64,000 nt of DNA, from the NCBI GenBank assembly GCA_963693285.1, contig OY848921.1, positions 2,619,646-2,683,645 on the forward strand, written 5' to 3'. Of this stretch, positions 38,393 to 51,450 are shown one piece after another. Source of the stretch: Xestospongia muta. Taxonomy: Eukaryota > Porifera > Demospongiae > Haplosclerida > Petrosiidae. A program made the position numbers and the translations under genes. The notes beneath the pieces are model-generated. The model had not been told where the DNA came from. It saw only the letters and a program-made list of their open reading frames with translations, and ran no database searches. How positions within the stretch are numbered: the first letter of the stretch is position 1; each line of letters opens with the position of its first letter.

Positions 38393-38500
38393 TTAGTCAG
38401 TAGAAAAGATAAAATCAACAATGTCTTGGTAGCAATTAGGATAATAAAACTTCAGTAGAGGTGATACTTTGCGAGCTAAACCATCAGTATTGGTTGTATC
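38393..38500 (-). pseudogene. Orphan last exon of a copy-F-type SMYD4 gene
   Basis: The minus-strand reading ends ...LKFYYPNCYQDIVDFIFSTD and a stop at 38393-38395, almost identical to the last exon of copy F (stop 44325-44327). It is cut off at 38501, where the 816-bp repeat begins. No matching upstream exons exist before copy E's own last exon, so it marks a deletion or unequal crossover. Confidence 0.75.
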
Positions 38501-39316
38501 AAAATTAAAGATCAATTTTAATCATTAAAAGCTGGAATAAAATTAAACATCTAAAAAGGATTCGATCAAAATAACTGATTTGAGAACCAGTCAAATGCTA
38601 ACTTTCAACATACAACTTCTTCAATCATTGTTTTGTTCATTAACATCCATTAATCAACCATGGTTATGTAATGTCCATTATGAAGTGTTCTTGTAACACT
38701 CCCTCTCAGTGTTCTTGTTCTCTCATGTTCTATGATAAAATAAATAAAATAAGATTTACAGTAAGTTTAGTCTATAGCTAAAAGAAACTTGTGGACATAG
38801 AATATAATTCTTATACATACATCTTTCATCAGTAAAATAATTGACTTCTTATTAACCTCAATAACTAAGTTAATTATGTAGTTATTAATTAATATTAGTT
38901 ATTAATTAATTAGTTATGACAACTATTACCTTCCACTTTCACAAATGTGAAGGTGGAAGGTAATAGTTGTCCATCATAACAAATTCAGTAAACTCTATAG
39001 CTTACAAATATATGATGTGGCTATAACACTAATTTTCTGTCTGGTTATTAAGAAACACAATTAAGAGAAAATATGCCATTACCAGAAACAGGAATGGTTG
39101 ATGAGGACATCATTATTATCTCTGATATATGTATTATACACATACTCATCAAGACTTAAATATCAACTGAGACAAGTATCGAGTCTGTATATCCATGCAG
39201 ACTGGAAGATTGCTTAGAAAGACTTTGCTGCTAATTTAATTTGTTTGTGTATTGTTTAAAACCAAAAATAATTGCATACTTAATACATATTAAGTACAGC
39301 AAATTAGTCAGGTAGC
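38501..39316. repeat. 816-bp block, duplicate of 33122-33935
   Basis: Second copy of the long intergenic repeat. Its left edge abuts the orphan exon at 38393-38500. Confidence 0.85.
38913..38980. other. Near-perfect inverted repeat (hairpin), copy 2
   Basis: Arms ACAACTATTACCTTCCACTT / AAGGTGGAAGGTAATAGTTGT, about 25 pairs with a very short loop, plus outer GTTATG / CATAAC. The pairing is better here than in the copy at 33534-33599. Confidence 0.75.
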
Positions 39317-39568
39317 AAGATTGTTTATAAACACTTCACTGCTAATTTAATTTGTTTGTCCTTTGTTTAAAATCAATAATTATTAGGCAATATAATTGGT
39401 AGAAAATAAAATGTTGACTATTTATTATCTCAGATTTCTTACAAAAATAAATTGCATATTTAATACATATTAAGTACAGAAAAATTAGCCAGGTAGCCTA
39501 ATATTCTAGATATTGAACCTACTCTAGTTATCTTAAGTATAGAACATTTAATATTTAGCAATCAATCT

Positions 39569-42500
39569 TTATAATATAAAAGATAAATTAAAGATGTCCT
39601 TGTAGTTGTCACCATAGTAGAATTTCAGTAGAGGCAGTGCTTTGTGGGCTACCTTAGTTGCACCAGTTGTATTACCACTAAAAAATAAAGAAAATCATAT
39701 GCAACTTTATTAAATTTGTATATATTATGTGTTTATCTTTGGGAGAACATAATGTATTTTTGGCTTTGATGACTACTATTATATGTATGTACTTATATAT
39801 ATATATATATATATCAAAGTTAGACATTTTCCAACTATACTTTTTGGGATTGAGTCCAATCATGCATTAGTGTTGCAATTACCTCCAATATAAAGCTTGA
39901 ATGAGTTTAGGTAGCTCTCGAGCTAGTTCAAAACTGTATGATCCACAAACAAACTCCAATCCATCACACCTCTGTTTGCAATAGGGGACAGTAGCTTTGA
40001 AATTAGCTAAGAACATGGTAAAAATAAATGTTCATTTCTATAAATAAAGTATGGGACAATTAAAACATATTCCAAATAATTCATAAATGTTTTCACACAA
40101 GCACAGTACACACTAATAACCTTGTACATTGTAGTATAGTGAGCTAATGGCATCACAAGTAGCAGAGAGATCATCATTGAATTTGTAAAGTACTTGAGAT
40201 TGCTCTTTATAACACTTCTCAAAAAGAGGCAGAGATAATACTGTATATAAGAAGACAAAATAATTACATAATCAATCTATTTTCAATTACAAAACTACCT
40301 TCATCAGCTTTTTGATATAATAGTTTTGCCTGATGTTTGACCTAGTAATGTAGAGATTAAACTCCTAAATCCTTCAATAACAATCACAACAACAACAACT
40401 CACTTTAAGATGATGACTGACATCAGTAGAGTGTCCACAGTCTAAACATTTACTGATCTTTCCTGTCTCTGGAAGAGGAAGAAGACCTTGACATTTGAAA
40501 CAAGATAGTCCATCCCAAGCATGTTCTCGATAAATAAGGGTCTTGCTTGGACTATAATAAGTCCAAAAGGAGGTGTAAGAAACAGTCAATCACTTTTTTA
40601 CTTGTAACAAGCAGTACAAGTGCAGTCAAAGAAAAATCCACTTTTTAATATCTGCTGTCGTTCAGTTCTTTTTCTCTTACCCACCTCAGGACCTGATAAC
40701 AATAACTAAAGATGCCATGACTTACCATTAACATACCATAAGAGTGACAAAGTTCCTGTCCTTTGCTGATAGAATTTGTTACACAAGCAGACAGCACAAT
40801 ACCATCAAATCTATAAATATAAGTAATCTGTAATTAAGATAGTCATTCTTGTCAATCTTCACTGCATATAATTTACAATATAAGTATATCATAATTATTA
40901 ACTCATAATTGATTTGCTAATACAATAATTATAATAACTTACAGTAGTGATAATAACTTTGAGAATGTTATATAGTTCAACCAGTAGTTGTACAAAGTGT
41001 TATTATAGCATTACATATTGGTGCATATAGTAGTGTAATGCAAGTATAATATACAAACCTTAAAGTTAAATTAGGATCACATGAATGGTTGAATAAGGAG
41101 GCAGTGAGGTAGACAGCCTTACCCAGCTTTTGTATTTTTGTTGTAGAAATTAACTCATTAGTAACTTGAACATGAGCTTCAGTTATCACATGTACCATCA
41201 CAGTACATCCATTAATATTAACTTGATGTAAATGATATTTGAAAAGATCAGTTAGAGCAGACAATGACAAACTGTCTAATTCATAATAGTTGAGGAGATC
41301 ATTAAAAAATAAATCACTGCATTTTTGGGTCTCCTAGTACAAAAAGAACTACATTACTAACAAACTTTTTATATAATTATACCCTTTCAAAAACTAGTTT
41401 CTGAATTTCATTGGAATACTTTCCACTATGCGACTCTAATTGTAATACTGTCTGATAGATATCTTGAAGAAAAACAGTTCAAATAAAACAATACTTATTA
41501 ATATTGTCTCTTACCACTTATATCTGTATAATCCTCTCTGGTTAGCTCAGTGATAACATTGTCCAAAGAATTTGCTTGACATTTCTTAATCAGATCTGAG
41601 AATAAGTAAATTTTTCAACATTGCTTATGTGAATGCAAATTATATATATTTTGGTAAACATACTTTGAACATCCTGTCTAGGAGACGTCAACAACATCCT
41701 TATTGTTACAGTGAATATATATAAACACTAAAAAGATGTTTCAAAGAGTAAAAACTATAAATAAAAAGAAACCTTGCTCAAGTAGTCAATGTTCTTACAT
41801 TCCAACCAGTGATATGATCTCCAGGCAATTTTCATACAACTCATTGAACAGTATCCAGTATGAACACAAAAAGGACAACTAGATAAAACCATTCAATGTA
41901 AGATGTCTAACTATTCATTAATCAATCTATCTAATAACTTACGGTATAAGATTAGATGAGTTATGAAAGCAATAACTACAATGAGTATACAGATACTCTT
42001 TATCAAGTGCAGCAGCATATGGAGTCTCAGACAGAACATATTCACCAAAGGACAAATCTTTCTTAGCCTACATGATGATAGATGTATTGTTAACAAACAT
42101 ACATTAATGACTAAACAAACTTCATACTTACAACTAAACCTCTTCCCTTATCTGGAGTTAATTGAACATACATGGATGATGAACAGTAGTGTCCTTCTTC
42201 TTTAGTTTTTGTCTTCTCTTTACTACATAAACTAACATGAGGTCATATCTATTATATTCTCACATATTTAAGGATTTGACTTGTTTGATTTCTTTTATAA
42301 CATCTTGAACTTTCCTTTGAAGTGTATCTGAAGTGAACACATCACTACTACCATCTGACTAAAACATATCATTACCTTTTTCTTTTGATGATGAACAGAC
42401 AACTTTACTCTTACACTGTTCAATAACTAGCAATATCCACCACATAGAGATATAATGTATTACTAATATTATTACTCACCTGATATTGCTTCATCTCTTC

Positions 42501-43009
42501 TACCTAGATGAGCTAGACACAAAGCTTGTCTTCTATATAGTTTAAAGATAGTGGTATTAGGATATCCACTAGTAAGTGCTCTATTAATATCTACTAAACA
42601 CTCCTATAGAAACAGACATCAGATAAGGATAATGATATTCATATTACTGACATTGTATTGTTTAAGTTCATATAGGGTGGCAGATCTGTTACCATAGCAA
42701 TGAGCTAAGGCAGAATCTTCAATTCCTTTAACACTTTTTAAGGATGGATCATGTTGTAGATAGTCTCTTAAGAACAGATCACATGAGTCTACTAGTTCTT
42801 GTAGTGTTTGGTCTACTATCTCGTTAGGAAATGGAGCAAAGAACAGAGCCTGTAAGCCATTTATACTTATATTGACACCAAGATATCCACTTTACCTGTG
42901 TGTAATAGTCCACTGCAGTCTTTAGGTTGCCTTGTCTAAAATTTTTATTGCCCTCCTCTTTCAATGATGTAGCTCTGGATAGAGACTTCTGACTCCCATG
43001 GACAGCCAT
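39569..43009 (-). CDS. SMYD4-like SET/MYND protein, copy E
   Basis: ATG at 43007-43009 (MAVHGSQKSLSRATSLKEEG), stop at 39569-39571. Exon layout is as in copy D: exon 1 at 42896-43009, TPR exon 2 at about 42651-42850, MYND at about 41773-41880, SET at about 41060-41336 with NHSCDPN, GQELCHSYG near 40735-40815, post-SET cysteines near 40600-40695, CFKCQGLL...CLDCGH at 40400-40552, and C-terminal helical exons at about 40125-40240, 39890-40010 and 39569-39677. I saw no disabling change. High similarity to D across exons and introns indicates a recent tandem duplication. Confidence 0.8.
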
Positions 43010-44324
43010 TTTTTGTTTCCTGCTAGTTATTAACAGACATGACCAATATCATACACGTAATATAATGGATGAATGATTAGCAAAATCAATATTAAATGTT
43101 CCCTTAATTGGCGGACTGTGTTGTCTAGCTTTTTGAAATAAGAAAGGAGATGATGAAACAAGTTCAATGGAGAAAAGTGGAATGAAACAATGTAAGATCA
43201 TTTTCTTGATAAGGGTGAGATACCACATACACTATTCAAAATTCCAGACAAACATCATGTAGTGTTGGATTTTAAAATATAAAATTATTAGTCTCATGTT
43301 AATGCTGAACTATATACCAATTTTTGTAGTATTACTCCCAAAATATTTTATGAAACAGATGATACCTGAAAGCAAGTTGATGTCACTCTTAAGCCATGAA
43401 ATTAATATAGACATTTGTCACATAAGGTTGGTAGCGTTCTAATAACATTAACATCTATAGGTTAATGGAACTAGCTATGCCCACCAAATATTTAATGAAA
43501 GATCATGTAGAAAACAACAAAAAGAAAACAATACAAAACAAAGACATACAATATAAATCTAATATGTTATTTTAACAAACTAATTTGTACTTTACATGTA
43601 CATGGGTGGATTACTATGGAATCTAGAATTTATGTGAATTACTCACAGTATAATTTGTTGATTTGTAAATGTACAACATACCAATAAATTATATAGTGAG
43701 TAGTTCACAAGAATTCTATATTTCATAGTAATCCATCCATGTAGTGTACACAACTAGTTGATAAAGTGACATAGTTTTTACAGTGTAGAACTGCATTAGA
43801 TAAATTTTAAAAACTAACTTAATAATTAACAGAAGAAATAAAGTAAGCATTGATTGAGAAAGCACATGTAACATTGCTCATCAGTGAACTTGTCAAAGAC
43901 TTTTCTCTAAGCAGAGTAGATTTATAGTATACTGTACTGTAGACTCTAAACGAAACTTTGTGGGCACAGGCTATAATTCTTATATCTCTTTTTGGTCAAG
44001 TTAGTGATTATTCTACCAGCCAATATAAACACAATAGTGCTATTAATAGCTGTTGTGGTGCAATCTATTGTTGTTATTGAGGAGAGCTCAGCATACTTGA
44101 AGAATCCATATAATTTTTATTTGTACTACAAATGATGTAATAAGAAAGTATACATAACTGATATTATTGACTTCATAATGTACAAGACATAAAGTTTGAG
44201 AGATTCTATCTTATAATTTTCTTTTAAAATTTATACACATCTAGGCCATGCAATTATGGAAACTTGTTTTAAAAAGTAAGTTGTCTTTTATTATGAGAAC
44301 TATCCAATAATGTCTTACATATAC
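43010..44324. other. Intergenic region between SMYD4 copies E and F
   Basis: No gene is seen. It contains a MITE at 43566-43770. The rest is homologous to 37397-38392. Confidence 0.5.
43566..43770. repeat. MITE-like inverted repeat, second copy of the element at 1085-1280
   Basis: Left arm CATGGGTGGATTACTATGG and a complementary right arm (CATAGTAATCCATCCATG). It is absent from the homologous position upstream of copy D, so it inserted after that duplication. Confidence 0.7.
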
Positions 44325-47300
44325 TTAGTCAGTAGAAAAGATAAAATCAACAATGTCTTGGTAGCAATTAGGATAATAAAACTTCAGTAGAGGTGATACT
44401 TTGCGAGCTAAACCATCAGTATTGGTTGTATCATCACTAGAATGTGAAAAATAGACTGAATTTGTACAATATGTTATTTATTTTATGTTGAGTTATATTC
44501 AAGTTATACAGATGCATGTGTATACATGCAATATAAATATACCTGTGAACTAAAGCTTGAATAAGTTTACATAATGCCCTAGTAAATTCAAAACTACCTG
44601 AACCATGTCGAAGCTCTTGAGCATCACATCTCTGTTTAAGATAGGGAATGGCAGCTTTATACTTTGCTGTATAAAAGAAAAAGTTAATATATTGACAAGA
44701 AGTATAACTAAATTTATAAGCAGATATCTTGAATTTTCATAACATAGTTATGAATTTCTGAAATGATCTAATAAATTATTCTATTTGTTAGGATGAGTGA
44801 AGAGAAAAATAATCTGAACATTAAGCATACTATGTTATTCGTGCACATTTATTATAGTTATAATTTATTTTACACATACATGAACATATATATTAACCAT
44901 AAATATTGCAGTACAAACAGCTTATAGCATCACAAGTATCAATTAGATCATCATTAAACTTGAAAAGTACTTGAGATTGTTTTTTATAACAGTTCTCGAA
45001 CATTGGCAAAGCAAATGGTGGAAATGAACGAAATGCTGCATAGGACTATACAAATCCATTCTAACAAGAAACAAAACTTACCTTGATCGGCTTCTCGATA
45101 TAATACGTCTGCTTGATCTTTGATCTGGTGATATGTATAAATGTCTTATTTGTCAGCTATACTTACCTCAAGATGATGACTGACGTCAGTAGAGTGTCCA
45201 CAGTCTAAACATTGACTAATCTTTCCTTTCTCTGGAAAAGGAAGAAGACCTTGACATTTGAAACAAGCCAGTCCATCCAATGCATATTCTCGATAGATCA
45301 GAGTCTTGTTAGGACTACAATGAATATATTTAAAGAAACAATTAAGTAACACACACATGTATAATAGAGTCATGGGTAGTAAATAAAATCTTAATACTTG
45401 TGACAAGCACTACAGGCACAATCAAAAAAATAGCGGGTTCTTAATTCCTGCTGTCTTTTGACCTTCTTTTGTATACTAATGTCAGGACCTGTTTGAAGTG
45501 TTGACAAGACTAGACATCCAATCAGATTTTACAGAACATACCATAACAAATAAATAATTCCTTTCCACTGCCAACAGCAGATTCAATCACACGAGCACAA
45601 AGTCTGGTACCAGTAAAACTGTATATAAACAAAAAGATTTGATCACTTAATTATACAGGATTATATATGTGTTATTATGTAATCATACACAGTGTTCCAT
45701 AGAAAAAAATAACTGCAAACCTTAATTTCATATTAAGATCACAAGAATGGTTGAATAGAGATGCGGTGAGATATATAGCTGGACCCAACTTCTGTTTTTT
45801 CATATTAGTAACCAGTTGACCACGAAAAAGACATATTATGTTCTGACTCACATCAAACGCATTAATATAAACTTGGAACAAATGATGCTTTAAGAGTTCA
45901 ATTAGAATAGATAGTGATGAACTGTCCAGGTCATAGTACTCAATGAGGATGGTTTTAAAGGACAATGATAAAATTTCTATCATTTTATTCTATGACGAAA
46001 GCAAAGTATTACCATCTTATATATTGAAGTATCTACAAACCATTTGGTGATACTCATCAGTATATTGTCCGGTATGAGATTTCAGTTGAAGTACTGTCTG
46101 ATATACACCTTTACCATATAAAAATCTCCAACAGGCTTTAATTAAATTTGATTTACCATTGATGTCAGTACACTCCTTAGTAGTGAGTTCATTGATAACA
46201 CTGTCCAGAGAAGATGTCTGACACTTTTTGATCAGGGCTAATTTTAAAAAGGTTTAAATATAATAAAAAAGAACAAGCTTACTTTTAATGCTTTGTCTTG
46301 GTGACTTCAACAACATCCTAAATGTTAGTACAATAAGAGTATACTATAGACAAAAATATCAGTTATACACTTATAATATTATATTAATATACTAACAAAC
46401 TCGTTTGACTTCCTAACACACGAATCAATATTCTTGCATTCTAGCCAGTGATATGATCTCCAGGCTATTTGCATACAAGTTAAGGAACAGTAACCAGCAT
46501 TGACACAGTTAGGACATCTAGTGGAATGATAACATTTGTATGCATAATCTTCTATCCTTTAATCCATTTATTTTCCATCCATCCTATATTCATACATTCA
46601 CCACTAGTGTCTACATTCATCCATCCATCTATATTTGTATCCTTCATTCCATCCATTCATGCATGTGGCATTGTAAGAATTGATTGGTTGATTTTATCCA
46701 TATATGGTTATACAGATTACATGTAATTATTGATACATACTGAAAGTAAACATAACATTGTTTTGTTACCACGCATGGGATTGACTGTTTATGTAGCTAA
46801 TGGCTAGAAATAATAATGATTTATGTTTATTCTTAGACAAAGAAAATGCTTTAATCATATAACCTCCATGACCATATATGAGACAAATTACCCAATCAGT
46901 ATTTGGATCTATTATGATCTAACGGTATAAGGTTAAAGGAATCTTGAAAACAATAGCTACAGTGAGAATATAAGTGCTCCAGTTTCAGAATAGCAACATA
47001 TGGAGTTTCAGACAAAACACAGTCACCATAGACCAGATCTTTCTTAGCCTATAATGATTATGATAAACATATATACTATGTATTGCTATGAATTCATACT
47101 TACAACTAAACCTCTTCCTTTGTCTGGGATTATTTGAACACATATGGAGGATGAACAGTAGTCTCCTTCTTCTTCATTCTTTGTCTTCGCTTTGCTATGT
47201 ATACTCACATCAGATGATGTCTATTATTATAATACACTCTCACATATTGTTAGATTTGATTTGTTGGATTTCTTTCATAACATCTTGAATGTTCTTTTCA

Positions 47301-47999
47301 AGGACAACTGCATGTTAAAAATGTAAAGTTAAAATCTGACTAAAAATATGTCAAAATATTATATGTACCTTTGTCTTTTGGCATTGAACACACAACTTTA
47401 CTCTTACACTGCTGAATAGCTATCAATATTAAATCCACGTACATAGACCGTTAACATTATCACTCACCTGATATTGCTTCATCACTTCTACCTAGATGAG
47501 CTAGGCACAAAGCTTGTCTTCTATAAAGTTTAAAAATAGTGGTATTAGGATATCCACTAGTAAATGCTCTATCAATATCTACTAAACACTCCTATAGAAA
47601 TAGACATCAGATAACAATAATGATAGTTGCATTACTGACTTTATATCGTCCAAGTTCATATAGTACAGCAGACCTGTTGCCATAGCAATGAGGTAAGATA
47701 GGATCTTCAATTCCTTTAACTCTTGCTAATGATGGATTATGTTGTAAATAATCACTTAAGAATGGATCACATGAGTCTACTAGTTCCTGTAGTGTTTGGT
47801 CTACTATCTCACTAGGATATGGAGCAAAGAACAGAGCCTAAAATATACTGATATTGATACATACACAACAACTGCATCTACTAACCTGTGTAAAATATAT
47901 CAATGCAGTGTCTAGCCTGCCTTGTTTACAACATTTATTGCCCTCCTCTTTCAGTGATGTAGCTCTGGAAAGAGACTTTTCATCCCCATGGACAGCCAT
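44325..47999 (-). CDS. SMYD4-like SET/MYND protein, copy F (altered SET motif)
   Basis: ATG at 47997-47999 (MAVHGDEKSLSRATSLKEEG), stop at 44325-44327. MYND lies at about 46412-46520 (CPNC..GYCSLTC..AW..YHWLEC). SET is at about 45718-45985, but the signature reads NHSCDLN, with Leu in place of the near-invariant Pro of NHSCxPN. The GKELFICYG segment is near 45545-45620, post-SET cysteines near 45400-45488, and CFKCQGLL...CLDCGH near 45167-45315. The C-terminal helices are the most diverged of the array (ending DFIFSTD). The frame stays open in the exons examined. The gene could encode a protein with reduced methyltransferase activity. Confidence 0.7.
46540..46930. repeat. Insertion in an intron of copy F
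   Basis: This intron is about 330 bp longer than in copies D and E. It includes CATCCATC-rich simple sequence and weakly matching inverted ends (CATTGTAAGAATTGATTGG near 46669; CCAATCAGTATTTGG near 46892) that resemble the MITE at 16848-17052. Confidence 0.4.
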
Positions 48000-48002
48000 T
48001 TT

Positions 48003-48335
48003 CTTGTTTCCTGTTGGTTATTAACAAACATAACCTATATATAATCATACAAATACCCAACTTAATTTATGATGATGAATTATTAACAAAGTCATAATAA
48101 AATGTTTCCCTTAATTGGTGGTGTGTTATCTAGCTTTTGAATAAGTATAATGTAGGGATTTCAAACCTGATAAGGTTTTCAATAGATTAGGATATTTAAT
48201 ATTTAATAACATTTTATATGTTTGTTGTTATAAAGTGGATACTAACAAGCTATTAAAAAAACAAATACAACAGAAATTAGTAAAAATATTCATTTAATTA
48301 GGGTTTAGCAAAAGGCAGCAGTTGTCAGCAAAATC
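48003..48335. other. Upstream flank of copy F
   Basis: No gene is seen. Its two halves are homologous to 56822-56960 and to 57110-57260, the latter being the 3' flank of the glycoside hydrolase fragment. Confidence 0.5.
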
Positions 48336-48398
48336 TTATTTCAAAGATGTCTTAGCTACTTTCACAACATCATGTAAATCGGACTCTGTACTAACAGG
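48336..48398 (-). pseudogene. C-terminal remnant of a glycoside hydrolase 2-like gene
   Basis: The minus-strand reading PVSTESDLHDVVKVAKTSLK with stop at 48336-48338 matches the end of the larger fragment at 57268-57789 (IPISTESDLH...). It retains a C-terminal tail that the larger fragment lost through a deletion of about 50 bp. It is truncated at about 48398, where sequence resembling 46700-46770 begins. Confidence 0.6.
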
Positions 48399-48472
48399 TT
48401 ATACAGATTTCACGTAATTATTTACACAGACTGAAAGTAAACATTGTTTTGTTACCACCCACAGGAGTGATT

Positions 48473-48930
48473 ATTTAAAGATAGTGGTATTAGGATATCC
48501 ACTAGTAAGTGCTGTAACAATATCTACTAAACACTCCTATAAAAATAGACATCAGATAACAATAATGATAGTTGTATTACTGACTTTATATAGTTCAAGT
48601 TCATATAGTGAAGAAGACCTGTTGCCATGGTAATGAGGTAAGATAGGATCATCAATTCCTTTAACTCTTGCTAATGATGGATCATGTTGTAGATAATCTC
48701 TTAAGAATGGATCACATGAGTCTACTAGTTCCTGTAGTGTTTGGTCTATTATCTCACTAGGATATGGAGCAAAGAACAGAGCATGAGATATATGTACATT
48801 GACATATATACAATATCTTCATCCACTAACCTGTGTAAAATATATCAATGCAGTGTCTAGGCTGCCTTGTTTGCAATATTTATTGCCCTCCTCTTTCAGT
48901 GATCTAGCTCTGGAGAGAGACTTCTGATCC
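48473..48930 (-). pseudogene. SMYD4-like copy G: first three exons only, split by a transposon
   Basis: Exon 2 (about 48590-48780) and part of exon 3 resemble copy F, but homology stops at about 48473. Exon 1 runs to 48930 and continues after the transposon at 56807-56820. Joined across the element, the frame is preserved (MAVNEDQKSLS), so the insertion hit codon 5-7 of an otherwise normal start. The gene is both 3'-truncated and interrupted. Confidence 0.8.
48922..48930. repeat. Target-site duplication, left copy
   Basis: TTCTGATCC, repeated at 56798-56806 on the other side of the element. Confidence 0.85.
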
Positions 48931-49096
48931 CCGACAGCTTTAGACGGAGAAAGTTATCCAAAATTTTAACCCCTTCTTTTTTGTTTTTATTGAATTCTCT
49001 CACGTCAGCAGTTATATCTTTAATAGAGGGCTTCCTCTAACTATCTCTGATCTACACCCGCCAAATACTTTTGATGTTTCAGGAGGTTCCAGTTCG

Positions 49097-49664
49097 ATGA
49101 TGGAGCAGCGACCAGGGCAATTGGAATCATTAGCTGCTTTGTTTATTGGTTTGAGTACACAAGAGTTGCTACATAAAGAGACCACTCTTCAAAATCAGAT
49201 AAATGTTGTAGAAGTAAAAGAACATAATGAGATATGACTAGTTCAAAGTTTGCCTTAGTAAGTTCTGCTATTACTGTGTGTTACTTATTCTATATTGGTA
49301 TAGACTGTTCATATGTTTATTAGAACTACTGCAATAATTGGACATGGACTACTGGCAGGTAAGTATTATCTATTCATACATCTATCTAATGTCCCACATA
49401 GCTATCTACAATATCTATCCATCTCTATCCATCAATTCATCTATCAACTATAACTTTTATCATTTGTCAGTATTCATCACCTTGGTTTTATCAATGAGTG
49501 TCCTTATAGTGGGTTTAGTAGTACTTGGTATGAGTACAAGATTAGAATATAGAACAAGTATGCTGAAATTATGGAAGCCAAGGACAGACATTCCAATTCC
49601 TATTTCTTATTTTAATCAAATAGGATTATATAGAGTTGGAATTTATGTCCTCAGCTTCTATAAA
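49097..49664 (+). CDS. Putative small membrane-protein gene inside the MULE
   Basis: A TTTCAG acceptor precedes an open segment with ATG at 49097 (MMEQRPGQLESLAALFIGLS...). A second coding segment at about 49322-49358 ends CTGGCAG followed by GTAAGT. It splices in frame to 49471 (after TTTGTCAG), giving TTAIIGHGLLAVFITLVLS and a further hydrophobic run, then a basic tail to a TAA at about 49665. The link between the first and second segments is uncertain (possible donor GTAAAAG near 49218). One membrane helix is clear. I do not recognise the family. It may be a captured host gene. Confidence 0.35.
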
Positions 49665-49679
49665 TAACACTCATAGAAT

Positions 49680-51450
49680 ATACAACCAAAATCAGGAACC
49701 CAACCCAACTGGAAACATCTTACTGACGCTTGATTCTAAGAGGCAGTTCGTGGTGTTCGTGCTCTATGTCTTATTAATAAAATAAAAGCCTAGAAATGGC
49801 ACATATACAAAGAATGAAATAAGGAATAAGAAATTGAAAGTTATCAAGGTCGTTAATTGGAATTTTTAAAATACGCAAAGATGCGCAGAAGAAACAAGAA
49901 ATAGGAATTGGAATGTCCATCCTCAGCTTTCATATGAAATAGAGTTTCCTTGAATCTTAATTCCATGGCATCCTTTCTTCTTTTCTATAAGCTTGATGTA
50001 TTGACTGGAACAAACAGTTCTTCAATTATACCTCTCCTCATAGTCAACAGTCTCCATTATGTTGCTAATAGTCAGCAAAGCCCACAACTGTTTGGTTAGC
50101 TTTTAGTATAACAAGAATCTTAACTGGTCCTTGGCTGAATGGACCCTTAGTCCAGATAGAAAGTAAGTACATGTATATGTAAGAAGTGGTGTGGTCTAGT
50201 TCATGTATGGACTGGAGGGTAAAGGATATATATCTAAGAAAAATAAGGTTTAAAAGTGTCTATAATGAAGACATGCTTTTAAGATGTGAGCCTCTCTGTA
50301 GTCTGTAGTGGACACTTTGGGATATTAGCATGGACTGGATCAGGACACTGAGGAGAGTTCAATATAGAGGATGTTCTTAGTTTAGAATATTATGAGAATA
50401 AAATGTGATTACGCCATTAATAAGATATTGTTTTTAATAAACAAGAAGAGATTACTGGTATTAAAACTAGACCACTAAATAAACTTTGTAAGATTCTCTT
50501 TTTTCAGAATATCTGTGGAATCTTTATCAAACCAGTTCTACAGACCAAGACAAACCAGTTATCCTAGTTTAGCCTGAAATATCTGCACTTTTAAAATGAA
50601 TCATATTTTCCACATAATCTATTTTTTGCATACTATTGTATTATCTAAAAAAAATTTGGATTAGGATGAGGATATTCCATGTTTTATTAAATTTATACTT
50701 AAAAATGTTCATCAAGCAACTGGATACAAAGCTAAGGCAATGAATTATAATTGTTCAATTGATTTTAGGTGTACATTTTAATTGTAGTTTGTTGATATCC
50801 TACTACCCACTATCATGTTTGTTATTCTTTTAAAAAAAGAATACTTTTGTTTGGAAATAGTTACGTAATAGACACAGACAAATATCAAATAAGTTGGACT
50901 CAAACCCATACTAATAGACTCATTCCGATACTGTGTAGCAGAGTCCTTTACATCACTTGGTGAGCCATGGAACTCAGTTGTATGCTCAATTTTTAAAAGA
51001 AGTGTAATAAAATTTGTGTGTAGATGCTGAACCCTAAACTTCTTAAATAGTTAAAAAAATTAAATGATAAATAAAGATTTGTTTGTTAATAGTTGTGTAG
51101 TAAACACAGACACTGAAACAAGTTGGACTCAAACCCATACTAATAGACTCATTCCCATACTGCATATCAGAGATTCAAGGACTCTACATCACTTGGTGAG
51201 CCATGGAACTCAATTGTATGCCCAATTTTGTATTTAAGATTACATGATGATGACACAAATTTAATGCTATAAATTTTTTATCTTATCTATTAAGTGTAAT
51301 AAAATTTGTGTGTAGACACTGAACCCTAAACTTCTTAAATAGTTTTAAAAAATTTTTACGATAAATAAAGATTAATTTTGACTATTAAAAGAAATAAATA
51401 TCTGAGAAGAACTTGATTAAAAACACTAAAATAGAAATTAAACCACATTG
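49680..51450. other. MULE interior without a recognised gene
   Basis: An AATAAA occurs near 49777. Otherwise the stretch is AT-rich with a direct repeat at 50865-51350. No coding region is supported. Confidence 0.4.
50865..51350. repeat. Direct repeat of about 200 bp, two copies
   Basis: The copies at about 50870-51060 and 51100-51352 share AAGTTGGACTCAAACCCATA, CATCACTTGGTGAGCCATGG and GTGTAATAAAATTTGTGTGT. The second copy contains an extra insert. Confidence 0.8.
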
